Positions 57,380-64,000 of a stretch of DNA of 64,000 nucleotides are shown here, piece by piece. Location: NCBI RefSeq assembly GCF_001665535.1, contig NZ_LZSQ01000100.1:62001-126000 (forward strand). Reading direction: 5' to 3'. The first letter of the stretch is position 1; each line of letters starts with the position of its first letter. This DNA comes from Mycobacterium sp. 852002-51961_SCH5331710 (GTDB lineage Bacteria > Actinomycetota > Actinomycetes > Mycobacteriales > Mycobacteriaceae). A program made the position numbers and the translations under genes. The notes beneath the pieces were generated by a model that did not search any database, was not told where the DNA came from, and saw only the letters and a program-made list of their open reading frames with translations.

Positions 57380-59005
57380 ATGAACGCCCGTCTCGACGCC
57401 GCCAGGATCATTGCCGCCGCAGGCACCGCGGTGATCTTGTTCGCGCCGGTGGGCTGCTCGAGCTCGGACAATCCGGAGGCGTCCCCGTCGACGACGGCGG
57501 CGCCGGCTCCCCCGTCGCCGACACCAGCAGCCGACGCACCGCGGCGTGAGTTGGCATCCGATCCGGTGCGCATCGCCGAGGATCTCGTCGCCGACGAACG
57601 CGCGCTGCGGGACCCGTCGTCGAGTGAGGCGCTGAAGAACGCGGCGGCGCAGCGGCAGCAGGCGGCGTACCGCGCCATCGGACGACATGTCGAGTGGGAC
57701 GCGATCGTGCGTCCGCGGATCCCGCCGGAGCTCGTGACGGCCTACGACCACAACGTGCACGCGCGGCGAGAGCTCGGTGTGATGAGCCGACCGAAAGACA
57801 CGCTGCCCGCGTGGCGGATCGTCGCGCCCACTCCGGCGAACGAACTGATGGAGTACTACCGCCAGGCGGAATCCGAGTTCGGCGTGCCGTGGAACTACCT
57901 GGCGGCGATCAACCTCGTCGAGACCGCCTTCGGCCGCGTGGCCGGGGTGAGCACCGCGGGTGCGCAGGGGCCGATGCAGTTCATGCCGTCGACGTTCGCC
58001 GCTTACGGCGCGGGCGGCGACATTCACTCACCCCGCGACAGCGTCATGGCGGCGGGACGGTACCTGTCCGCCAACGGGTTTACGCGCGACCCCGACTACG
58101 CGCTGTACCGGTACAACAACTCGAACAATTACGTGCGGGCGATCCACGACTACGCGGCGGTGATGGCCGCCGATCCCGCCGGCTTCGACGCATACCACCG
58201 GTGGGACGTCTACTACATGACGACGGCCGGGGACGTTCTGCTGCCGGTCGGATACACCGAGGAGACCCCGATCCCGGTCGTGAATTACCTTGCGTCCAAC
58301 GACAAGCCGGCTCCGGATGTCCAGATCTCCGAGCAGAGTGAGCAGATCCTCGAGCGCATGTTGGCGGCCGGTCACGACCGGTTCGGCGCGAACTTTCTCG
58401 GAACTCCTTACGGCGCAAACACTCTGATCGGGTCGGTGAGCGAGCCGGAACAGCTCGTGGTCGAATTGACTCGGGTCGACTGTTTCACGTTCGCGGATTA
58501 CGTCGAGGCGTTGAAGCGGGCGGGCAACCGTGACGAGTTCATCACCGCGCTGAAGGAGGTGCGCTACAAGGACGGAGTGGTGAACTTCCAGAATCGGAAG
58601 CACTTCTTCACCGACTGGGCCGCCGACACCCCCGCGGTCGCGAACGACGTGACCGCGGACCTGAGCCCGAATGTCGTTCGGGTGCAGAAGAATCTGAACC
58701 AGAAGGACTCGGGCGGTGTGTACCTGCCGGGCTTGCCCGTCGTTCCCCGGACGGTGTCCCACATTCCGAGCGACCAGTTCGGCGGTGACGTCGTGAGCCG
58801 ACTGCGCACCGGCGACTATATCGGGGCGTACGCCGACGACGGCGGCCTCGACGTCACGCACGTCGGCATCTTCGTCGACACACCGGGTGGTCCGGTGGTG
58901 CGCAACGCGTCGTCGCTGCCGGGCGACAACAAGGTCCTCGACACCCCGTTGTCCGACTACCTGCGGACCGTACCCGGGGCGGTCGTGCTGCGGCCGGTTC
59001 GGTAG
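57380..59005 (+). CDS. Lipoprotein fusing a lytic transglycosylase and a DUF1460-like (NlpC/P60-type) domain
   Basis: A predicted 541-residue envelope lipoprotein (lipobox APVGC, Cys26). Residues about 155-270 form an SLT-type lytic transglycosylase domain: catalytic Glu181 in INLVETAFGRVAG, then STAGAQGPMQFMPSTFAAYG and RYNNSNNYVRAIHDYA. Residues about 320-541 resemble DUF1460, an N-acetylmuramoyl-L-alanine-amidase-like NlpC/P60-fold domain, with Cys368 in TRVDCFTFADYVEAL and His494 in DVTHVGIFVD. One protein would therefore cut both glycan strands and peptide or amide bonds in peptidoglycan. TTGACG at 57345 and TAGACT at 57365 may form the promoter, although the 14-base spacing is short. 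Confidence 0.87.
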   Translation: MNARLDAARIIAAAGTAVILFAPVGCSSSDNPEASPSTTAAPAPPSPTPAADAPRRELASDPVRIAEDLVADERALRDPSSSEALKNAAAQRQQAAYRAIGRHVEWDAIVRPRIPPELVTAYDHNVHARRELGVMSRPKDTLPAWRIVAPTPANELMEYYRQAESEFGVPWNYLAAINLVETAFGRVAGVSTAGAQGPMQFMPSTFAAYGAGGDIHSPRDSVMAAGRYLSANGFTRDPDYALYRYNNSNNYVRAIHDYAAVMAADPAGFDAYHRWDVYYMTTAGDVLLPVGYTEETPIPVVNYLASNDKPAPDVQISEQSEQILERMLAAGHDRFGANFLGTPYGANTLIGSVSEPEQLVVELTRVDCFTFADYVEALKRAGNRDEFITALKEVRYKDGVVNFQNRKHFFTDWAADTPAVANDVTADLSPNVVRVQKNLNQKDSGGVYLPGLPVVPRTVSHIPSDQFGGDVVSRLRTGDYIGAYADDGGLDVTHVGIFVDTPGGPVVRNASSLPGDNKVLDTPLSDYLRTVPGAVVLRPVR

Positions 59006-59076
59006 GGGCGAACAGGGACGCCGCGGGACGGCGGGAACCCTTGCGCAGAGGTTTTCCGTCGCTACCATATGGCTCC

Positions 59077-59340
59077 ATGCGGAAATTGACGGTGATGATG
59101 ATTAGTTTTGCTGTTGGACTCGCTGTCGCCGCACCCGCGAACGCGAGACCAGCACCCCAGCAGCAAGGTTCGTCCTGCGACCCGAACTACTCGGGTGCCT
59201 GCGTTCCGGTTGCTCGAGATGTCGACTGTGCCGGCGGGAGCGGTAATGGCCCGGCTTACGTCGACGGCCCCGTGCGAGTCGTGGGACAAGACATCTATGA
59301 GCTGGACAGGGACGGCGACGGTATCGGCTGCGACTCCTGA
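59077..59340 (+). CDS. Excalibur-type exported protein
   Basis: An 87-residue protein with a signal peptide (KLTVMMISFAVGLAVAAPANA) and a mature part with CDPNYSGACVPVARDVDC, ending in the excalibur calcium-binding-like motif ELDRDGDGIGCD. Such domains bind calcium and occur in exported actinobacterial proteins. The ATG at 59077 is chosen because the signal peptide begins there; 12 upstream in-frame codons lack support. Confidence 0.88.
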   Translation: MRKLTVMMISFAVGLAVAAPANARPAPQQQGSSCDPNYSGACVPVARDVDCAGGSGNGPAYVDGPVRVVGQDIYELDRDGDGIGCDS

Positions 59341-59374
59341 CATACCTAGGGCGCGTCGCGGCTAGCCTCCTCAG

Positions 59375-60337
59375 ATGCGTCGCTACGCGATCCTGATCGT
59401 CCTACTGGCGACGGTCCTCACCGGATGCGGGACGAAGCTGCCGGACCCGTCGACCTGGCCGTCGCTGTTGGCCGGGCACGAGCCCCGAACACTCGAGGCG
59501 GCGACCGCGGCCGCGCAGGAGTGGGCCGACCGTCAAGCGGCGGGCGACTTCGACGGCGCCTGGCTCATGATGAGTGCCCAGGTTCAAAACGGGATCAGCC
59601 AGGCCGATTACGTCATCCTCAGCCGAGAATGTGGCACGGGCGCGGGCGATGTCCCGCTCACGATGGCCGGCGCGCGGATGGATGGCGATGTTCGGGCCAT
59701 CGTTCGTGCCAAATCGCATGGAGACCCAGTCCAAATCACCGTCGTTTACGAGGGCGGGAAATGGTTGGTGGCGCCGGATGGCTACTTCGCGTTCGACCTG
59801 ACCAAGCCGGTCGATGAGATCATCGCCTACCGGCGGGCGACCGGCAGATGCAGAAACCAGGCGCCCGCACCCACGTCCAGCCCAACGGCAGTACCCCCTT
59901 CCGCACCGGGGTGGTCGGATGTGAAGGAGGAAAGGCCGGGCGCGATGGCGCATCTCAGCGCGGTGAGGATCGCCCGCCGCGAGTTTTCGGATCGACTGGT
60001 CTTCGAGTTCACCGACCGGGTGCCCGGATACACAGTCGGATATCGATCGCTGCCTGCGCACATGGATGCGTCCGGCGAGGAGATCACGCTGCCCGGCGCA
60101 ACCAAGTTGTTGCAGATCAGCCTCAGGCCGGCGACGGCTACCGGATGGGTCGGCGGTAAGCGCACCTACTTCGGTCCGGACACCGTGTCCGGTGACACCG
60201 CGACCGTTACGGAGCTCAAGGCGGCGGGCGACTTCGAGGCCGTGCTGACGTGGGTCGCCGGAATGCGGGGAGAGGCGCCATTCGGCGTCGATGTCCTTGC
60301 TGATCCACCGCGCCTGGTGGTCGACGTCGAACACTGA
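59375..60337 (+). CDS. Lipoprotein with C-terminal AMIN-like domain
   Basis: A predicted lipoprotein of 320 residues (lipobox VLTGC, Cys18). The first half (about 35-165) resembles NTF2/DUF4878-like exported domains: TAAAQEWADRQAAGDFDGAW and PVQITVVYEGGKWLV. The second half (about 195-320) resembles the actinobacterial AMIN-like domain: SDRLVFEFTDRVPGYTVGY, TGWVGGKRTYFGP, FEAVLTWVAGMRG and DPPRLVVDVE. AMIN-type domains bind cell-wall polymers, so a location on the outer face of the membrane is likely. Confidence 0.85.
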   Translation: MRRYAILIVLLATVLTGCGTKLPDPSTWPSLLAGHEPRTLEAATAAAQEWADRQAAGDFDGAWLMMSAQVQNGISQADYVILSRECGTGAGDVPLTMAGARMDGDVRAIVRAKSHGDPVQITVVYEGGKWLVAPDGYFAFDLTKPVDEIIAYRRATGRCRNQAPAPTSSPTAVPPSAPGWSDVKEERPGAMAHLSAVRIARREFSDRLVFEFTDRVPGYTVGYRSLPAHMDASGEEITLPGATKLLQISLRPATATGWVGGKRTYFGPDTVSGDTATVTELKAAGDFEAVLTWVAGMRGEAPFGVDVLADPPRLVVDVEH

Positions 60338-60374
60338 CACTCTCGCACCGCCGCGAAGTGTCAGACTGAGTCCC

Positions 60375-60482
60375 TTAGGGCGCCAGGCGTAAGACGCCCG
60401 CGCGGACAAGCGGTTGGGTCAGACCGACCTTCTCTTCCGCGGTGAGCCCGCCCGGGAGTTCGCGCACGTGAGACCGACGAAA
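60375..60482 (-). pseudogene. Possible 3' remnant of a decayed gene
   Basis: Reading 36 codons on the minus strand up to a TAA at 60375 gives a protein-like sequence containing VRELPGGLTAEEKVGLTQPL and RAGVLRLAP. It has no start codon and its upstream part would run into the P450 3' end in another frame. It could be a displaced gene fragment or chance coding-like sequence. No family assigned. Confidence 0.25.
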
Positions 60483-60489
60483 CGATCCG

Positions 60490-61794
60490 TCACACGGGGG
60501 TCAACTGGATCGGAAGATGCGTCGGTCCGCGCAGAGAGGAGCTAGTCGACCAGGTCGTCTCGCCTACTGCCGATATGCGGGAAACCCGGCTCACCAACTC
60601 GCGCAGAACCGCATGCGCTTCCATCCTCGCCAGCGGTGCACCAAGACACATGTGCGCGCCGTATCCAAACGCCACATGCATCTTTGGATTTCGGTCAGCG
60701 TGATATTCGTCGGGCTCCTCGAATGCGAGAGGGTCGCGATTTGCCGCTCCGAATGACAGCAGCAGCCGCGATCCGGTGGGTATGGTCACGCCTCCGACGA
60801 CGTAGTCGGCGCGGGTGTAGCGGTATAGGTTCTGAATCGGCGTGGTGATCCGTAGCATCTCCTCAACTGCCATCGGTATGAGGTCTGGGTTTGCGCGGAC
60901 CATGTCGTACTGGTCGGGGTTGCGCGCGAACGTGTCGAACATTCCCCCCAACAGGTTGGTGGTCGTTTCATTGCCTGCAATCAAGAGGTGGATGGCGATC
61001 AAGAACAGCTGTTCGTCGGTGAGGCCGCCACCGGTGTTGTGTGCGAGTAGCCGACCCAATACCGTGCCGGAACCTTTGAGGCTGCCCGTGGCGAACTGCT
61101 GTAAAAAATAGCGACGTAACGCCGCCATGGACGCGATGGACTTTGCCGCGTCGACAATCCCCTGTGGGGTCGGGGAGAAATCCATGATGCGTACGCCGTC
61201 CTCGGACCAGCGACGAAAATCGCCGACGTCGCACTCGGGTATACCGAGAATCTGCGCGATCATTCGGATCGGCATCGGTATTGCCAACTGCTGCACCACA
61301 TCACAACCTGGCTCGTAGAGAACTTCTGAGACCAGTTCGGTGGCCAGCTTGTCGACCATGCCCTGCCAGCTGTCCATGGCGCCTTTGCTGAACCCGGGCT
61401 GCACCTGCCTGCGCAGCCGAGCGTGCTCTGCACCATCGGTCAGTACGGCCAGCGGCGCGGTGAACTTGAGACGGGTCACCCCCTCTGCACTGGTGACCGT
61501 ATCCGTATCGCGTAGCGCAGCCCGCACGTCTTCAAGACGACTCAAAATCCACGTCGCCCGCTTCGGGCTGTAGTGCACGCGACCACTGCGATGAAGCGCC
61601 CGGTAAGCATCAAAGGGTTGCGCTGCAGTTGCGCGGTCGAGGGGGTCGTAGTCGGTGTTGACTGCACCCGTCCAGCCGCGGTATCCGCGACGACGCGTCC
61701 GCACGGCGGCGGACAGATTCAGATGCGCCGCCTTCGCGAACGGCTTGACGGTTTCGACGACGCCTTGAACAGCTCCCCGCACGTCCATCGGCAT
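60490..61794 (-). CDS. Cytochrome P450
   Basis: A soluble bacterial P450 of 434 residues. Haem-ligand loop FGYGAHMCLGAPLAR with Cys383, the I-helix AGNETTTN (about 273-280), and ExxR as EEMLR (312-315). It needs ferredoxin and reductase partners encoded elsewhere. Codon use is less GC-rich than the core (bases 60841-60900: 34 G/C of 60). AGGAG lies 3 bases before the ATG. The substrate is unknown. Confidence 0.95.
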   Translation of the reverse strand: MPMDVRGAVQGVVETVKPFAKAAHLNLSAAVRTRRRGYRGWTGAVNTDYDPLDRATAAQPFDAYRALHRSGRVHYSPKRATWILSRLEDVRAALRDTDTVTSAEGVTRLKFTAPLAVLTDGAEHARLRRQVQPGFSKGAMDSWQGMVDKLATELVSEVLYEPGCDVVQQLAIPMPIRMIAQILGIPECDVGDFRRWSEDGVRIMDFSPTPQGIVDAAKSIASMAALRRYFLQQFATGSLKGSGTVLGRLLAHNTGGGLTDEQLFLIAIHLLIAGNETTTNLLGGMFDTFARNPDQYDMVRANPDLIPMAVEEMLRITTPIQNLYRYTRADYVVGGVTIPTGSRLLLSFGAANRDPLAFEEPDEYHADRNPKMHVAFGYGAHMCLGAPLARMEAHAVLRELVSRVSRISAVGETTWSTSSSLRGPTHLPIQLTPV

Positions 61795-61929
61795 GCACTC
61801 CTGTGGTTTACGTCTGACGCACCCGGCGTAACGCTACCCCTAGCGCAGAACTGACGGGATCATTCGTTCGTATGCCTGTGAAACACTGGCCCGCACGAAA
61901 ACCACTCGTCGGAGAGATTCCAATACACG

Positions 61930-62238
61930 ATGACAGCGGAGCAACACGACCGTTCCCGCCTGCGCCTTTATCGCGGAGGGCTGGTCACCACGATCGGTGT
62001 CGCTCATTTCGTGAAACCATCGCTGTTCGAACCGCTGAACAAAACACTGGGCTTCGACCACGACGCTCGGCGCCACGTCCTCATCAACGGTGCGGTCGAA
62101 ACCACTATCGGTCTCACCATGATGATCCGCCCACTGCGGAAGGTCATGCCGCTGTTGTCCATCGCCTACTCGACGTATCTGACAGTCGTATACATCCGTT
62201 CCCGGAAGCCGCGACGTACTGGCATGGTCCGCAATTGA
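61930..62238 (+). CDS. Small membrane protein, possibly DoxX-like
   Basis: A 102-residue protein with three moderate hydrophobic segments (LVTTIGVAHFV, VETTIGLTMMI, VMPLLSIAYSTYLTVVYI) and a basic C-terminus. The overall pattern resembles small DoxX-like proteins, but this is a weak assignment. It is divergent from the P450 gene with a 135-base gap. Confidence 0.7.
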   Translation: MTAEQHDRSRLRLYRGGLVTTIGVAHFVKPSLFEPLNKTLGFDHDARRHVLINGAVETTIGLTMMIRPLRKVMPLLSIAYSTYLTVVYIRSRKPRRTGMVRN

Positions 62239-62338
62239 CCCCTACCGTAGCGGCGACAGGCGGGTCATCGGTGGCTGTATGCCAGGTGCGGAACCCGCGA
62301 CCGAGTTCGTGACCATGGAAAGTGCCCTTTACCTGAAG

Positions 62339-62412
62339 TGGGGCGGGCGGGGCTCGAACCCGCGACCAACGGATTATGAGTCCGCGGCTCTAACCGACTG
62401 AGCTACCGCCCC
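62339..62412 (-). tRNA. tRNA with CAT anticodon (Met, or Ile if modified)
   Basis: On the minus strand it starts GGGGCGGTAGCTC and its acceptor stem GGGGCGG/CCGCCCC is perfectly paired. The anticodon stem GCGGA/TCCGT encloses loop CTCATAA (anticodon CAT), and the T arm is GCGGG-TTCGAGC-CCCGC. CCA is not encoded. The first pair is G-C, so it is not an initiator tRNA; elongator Met is most likely, but lysidine-modified Ile cannot be excluded without the identity elements. Confidence 0.93.
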
Positions 62413-62459
62413 CGGCGCGATGCGCGGCACCATGTTCCCACATCGCTCGAAACCGGTGG

Positions 62460-63311
62460 TCAGGCGATATCGGCGTACACCGGTTGCCCGTCGTCGCCGA
62501 TCGAGTACCGCTCCGTGCCCGACGCCACCCGCGGCGCGTCGGCCCCCAGCGACACCGCGATTTTGTTGCACGCATTGCGCATGACGTCCAGCGTCAGCTC
62601 GAACGCCTGTTTCTCCGAGAAATGGCGTCGCACGCCGGCCGCCACCTCCGCATCGATATTCGCCGGCGACCAGATCAGCGCGTCGACGTACCGCAGCGCC
62701 GCCTTCTGCGCGTCGGTCAGGCCCTCCGCCGAGTCGTACCGCTCGATCTGGGTGTACATCTCCTCCGACCCGCCCGAGTCCAGCGCGTCACCGTCGCGCA
62801 ACGACTTGCACAGCCGGCAGTTGTGCTGCGTCGCGCCCCGCAACCGCACGATCTCCGTCGTCACCGGATCCAGCCCCCGCAACCGCGCCACCGCCGGCGC
62901 GAAGCCGTTCAGCAGCGCGCCGACCGGATCGGACTCGTGATCCCACTCGACCACCTTCGTGTAGCCCGGCCTGCCCAGGCCCAGCGCCTCACACCCGGCC
63001 CACAACCGCGGTATGAAGTCGGCGATGAAAATCGCCACGACGGTCCGAAACGCGTTGTCGCACAATGTCTCGAACAGCCGCTTACGCTGGTTCTCGCCGA
63101 TCCCCGAGACGTCGGTCGCAAACTGCTCGGCGAACGCCGCCACCACCCGGTCCCCTTCGGTGGATTCGTCGACCAGGTCGACCTCCACCGCGAGCGGCGG
63201 CAACGACAACGCCCTGCCGCACGTCAACCGGATCAGCGTGTCCCGTTGGCTGTCACCCGACGACATCGCCACCAAACCCGCGATCCGATCGGCTAGCTCA
63301 TCAGCGCCCAC
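62460..63311 (-). CDS. Carboxymuconolactone decarboxylase / AhpD-like protein
   Basis: A helical protein of 283 residues with an AhpD-type CxxC in RGATQHNCRLCKSLRDG (Cys165, Cys168). Relatives act as alkylhydroperoxidase or disulfide-reductase proteins, or as gamma-carboxymuconolactone decarboxylases. The length of 283 suggests two helical repeats with the catalytic pair in the middle. GTG start 7 bases after the TldE-type gene, probably co-transcribed. Confidence 0.82.
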   Translation of the reverse strand: MGADELADRIAGLVAMSSGDSQRDTLIRLTCGRALSLPPLAVEVDLVDESTEGDRVVAAFAEQFATDVSGIGENQRKRLFETLCDNAFRTVVAIFIADFIPRLWAGCEALGLGRPGYTKVVEWDHESDPVGALLNGFAPAVARLRGLDPVTTEIVRLRGATQHNCRLCKSLRDGDALDSGGSEEMYTQIERYDSAEGLTDAQKAALRYVDALIWSPANIDAEVAAGVRRHFSEKQAFELTLDVMRNACNKIAVSLGADAPRVASGTERYSIGDDGQPVYADIA

Positions 63312-63318
63312 GCATCGA

Positions 63319-64000
63319 TTATTGCGCTTTACTCACCGACGACATATGGAAGTCGGGAATCCGCAGCGACGGCATCGCCGCGCGCGTCGCCCAATCCCCC
63401 CACTCGCGCGGCAACGTCACCTCGCTGACGCCCGCCTCCGTCGTCCGCCGCAGCAGGTCCAGCGGGCTCTCGTTGAACCGGAAATTGTTGACGGCCGCCG
63501 TCACCTCGCCGTCTTCGATCAGGTACACGCCGTCGCGCGTCAGCCCGGTCAGCAACAGCACCGTCGGGTCGACCGCGCGGATGTACCACAGCGTGCTCAA
63601 CAGCAGCCCCCGCTCGGTGCCGGCGATCATGTCCGCCAGCGGCGCTTCCCCGCCGGTCATCAACAGGTTGTCGGCAGGCACCGCCGGAGTCGCGTCGAAC
63701 TCCGCTGCCGCGGCACGCGAATACGCCAGGGAGTGGATCGCGCCGTCGTGGATCCAGTCGACCCGGTCGATGTCCATCCCGTTGTCGAAGACCGAAATCC
63801 GTTCCGACGACGTCGATGTCGCGACGAACGGCGTACACGCCAGTCCCTCGGCATACGGATCGGAATACAGCGTCAGCGGTAGATCCGTGAGCCGCTCCCC
63901 CACCCGCGTGCCGCCGCCCGGCGCCGAGAACGCCGTGCGTCCCTCCTGCGCGCCCCGGCCATCCATCGACCACGTCAGGAAGATCATCAGATCGGCCACC
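63319..64000 (-). CDS. TldE/PmbA-family metalloprotease-like protein (5' end outside window)
   Basis: The visible 227 C-terminal residues match the TldD/PmbA (TldE) family: MIFLTWSMDGRGAQEGRTAF, DIDRVDWIHDGAIHSLAYSR, LLLSTLWYIRAVDPTVLLL, TGLTRDGVYLIEDGEVTAAV and NNFRFNESPLDLL. TldE partners TldD in a complex that processes peptides; TldE lacks the HExxxH zinc site of TldD. The N-terminal half lies beyond the right edge, so the internal methionine seen is not a real start. Last 8 bases precede the AhpD-like gene. Confidence 0.9.
   Translation of the reverse strand, partial: VADLMIFLTWSMDGRGAQEGRTAFSAPGGGTRVGERLTDLPLTLYSDPYAEGLACTPFVATSTSSERISVFDNGMDIDRVDWIHDGAIHSLAYSRAAAAEFDATPAVPADNLLMTGGEAPLADMIAGTERGLLLSTLWYIRAVDPTVLLLTGLTRDGVYLIEDGEVTAAVNNFRFNESPLDLLRRTTEAGVSEVTLPREWGDWATRAAMPSLRIPDFHMSSVSKAQ

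Noticed and set aside
62291..62367. 12-base repeat of the tRNA(CAT) T-arm (GAACCCGCGACC) at 62291 and 62356 as a second integration site
   Set aside because: The match is short, lies in the T stem/loop consensus, encloses only about 50 bases and no cargo. It is more likely chance or a tiny local duplication.

Overview
The window is chromosomal DNA of a mycobacterium, probably a fast-growing, Mycolicibacterium-like species. The evidence is high GC content, frequent GTG starts, 4-base ATGA/GTGA gene overlaps, the mycolic-acid FAS-II locus (fabD-acpM-kasA-kasB-accD6), mycothiol-dependent formaldehyde dehydrogenase, PtpA, AhpE, DUF732 and excalibur exported proteins. Much of the gene order follows M. 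tuberculosis Rv2228c-Rv2264c, recalled from memory rather than searched. No stretch longer than about 240 bases lacks a gene.

Layout. 1-7626: conserved core, with RNase H/phosphatase, zinc ribbon protein, Nif3-like protein, CobC-like aminotransferase, HAD protein (PtkA-like), PtpA, SURF1, CobD and a DUF2236 protein. 7652-10658: accessory genes, namely a VOC protein, an unrecognised membrane protein of low GC, and a PutP-type symporter. 10736-15138: a small genomic islet bounded by a 20-bp direct repeat of the 3' end of a tRNA-Val gene. It carries a tightly coupled operon: an unknown 186-aa protein, a SnoaL-like protein, a Dyp-type peroxidase, a possible amidotransferase-fold protein, and a bile-acid-symporter-like transporter. 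This is the best candidate for an undescribed system. 15237-31216: core again, with ahpE, DUF3052, a lipoprotein, aceE (TTG start), mabR, the FAS-II operon, glpD, a TetR repressor divergent from an FAD-linked oxidase, and a lipid kinase.

31246-31309 is a long imperfect palindrome between convergent genes. 31346-44155 holds DUF3145, a serine hydrolase, two methyltransferases, an extradiol dioxygenase, mscR plus an MBL hydrolase, a SHOCT membrane protein, a GlxA-type regulator, an acyl-CoA dehydrogenase, an Hsp70-like membrane protein and a dihydrodipicolinate-reductase-like enzyme. 44221-51012 holds a DUF4185 protein, an exported protein, and a complete peptide/nickel-type ABC importer with both ATPases fused. 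51025-60337 is rich in envelope and exported proteins: PhoD-like phosphatase, a Pro/Ala/Gln-rich membrane protein, DUF732, a lytic transglycosylase fused to a DUF1460-like domain, an excalibur protein and an AMIN-like lipoprotein. 60490-64000 has a P450, a small membrane protein, a CAU-anticodon tRNA, an AhpD-like protein and the 3' part of a TldE/PmbA gene.

How the genes work together. AceE makes acetyl-CoA, AccD6 contributes to malonyl-CoA, FabD loads AcpM, and KasA/KasB elongate meromycolate chains. MabR, encoded between aceE and fabD, is the likely local regulator, and a palindrome fitting its expected site lies upstream of fabD. Several genes have a TANNNT box 6-7 nt before the start codon, which suggests leaderless transcripts. 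The regulatory and islet claims were read by eye and have not been tested computationally.
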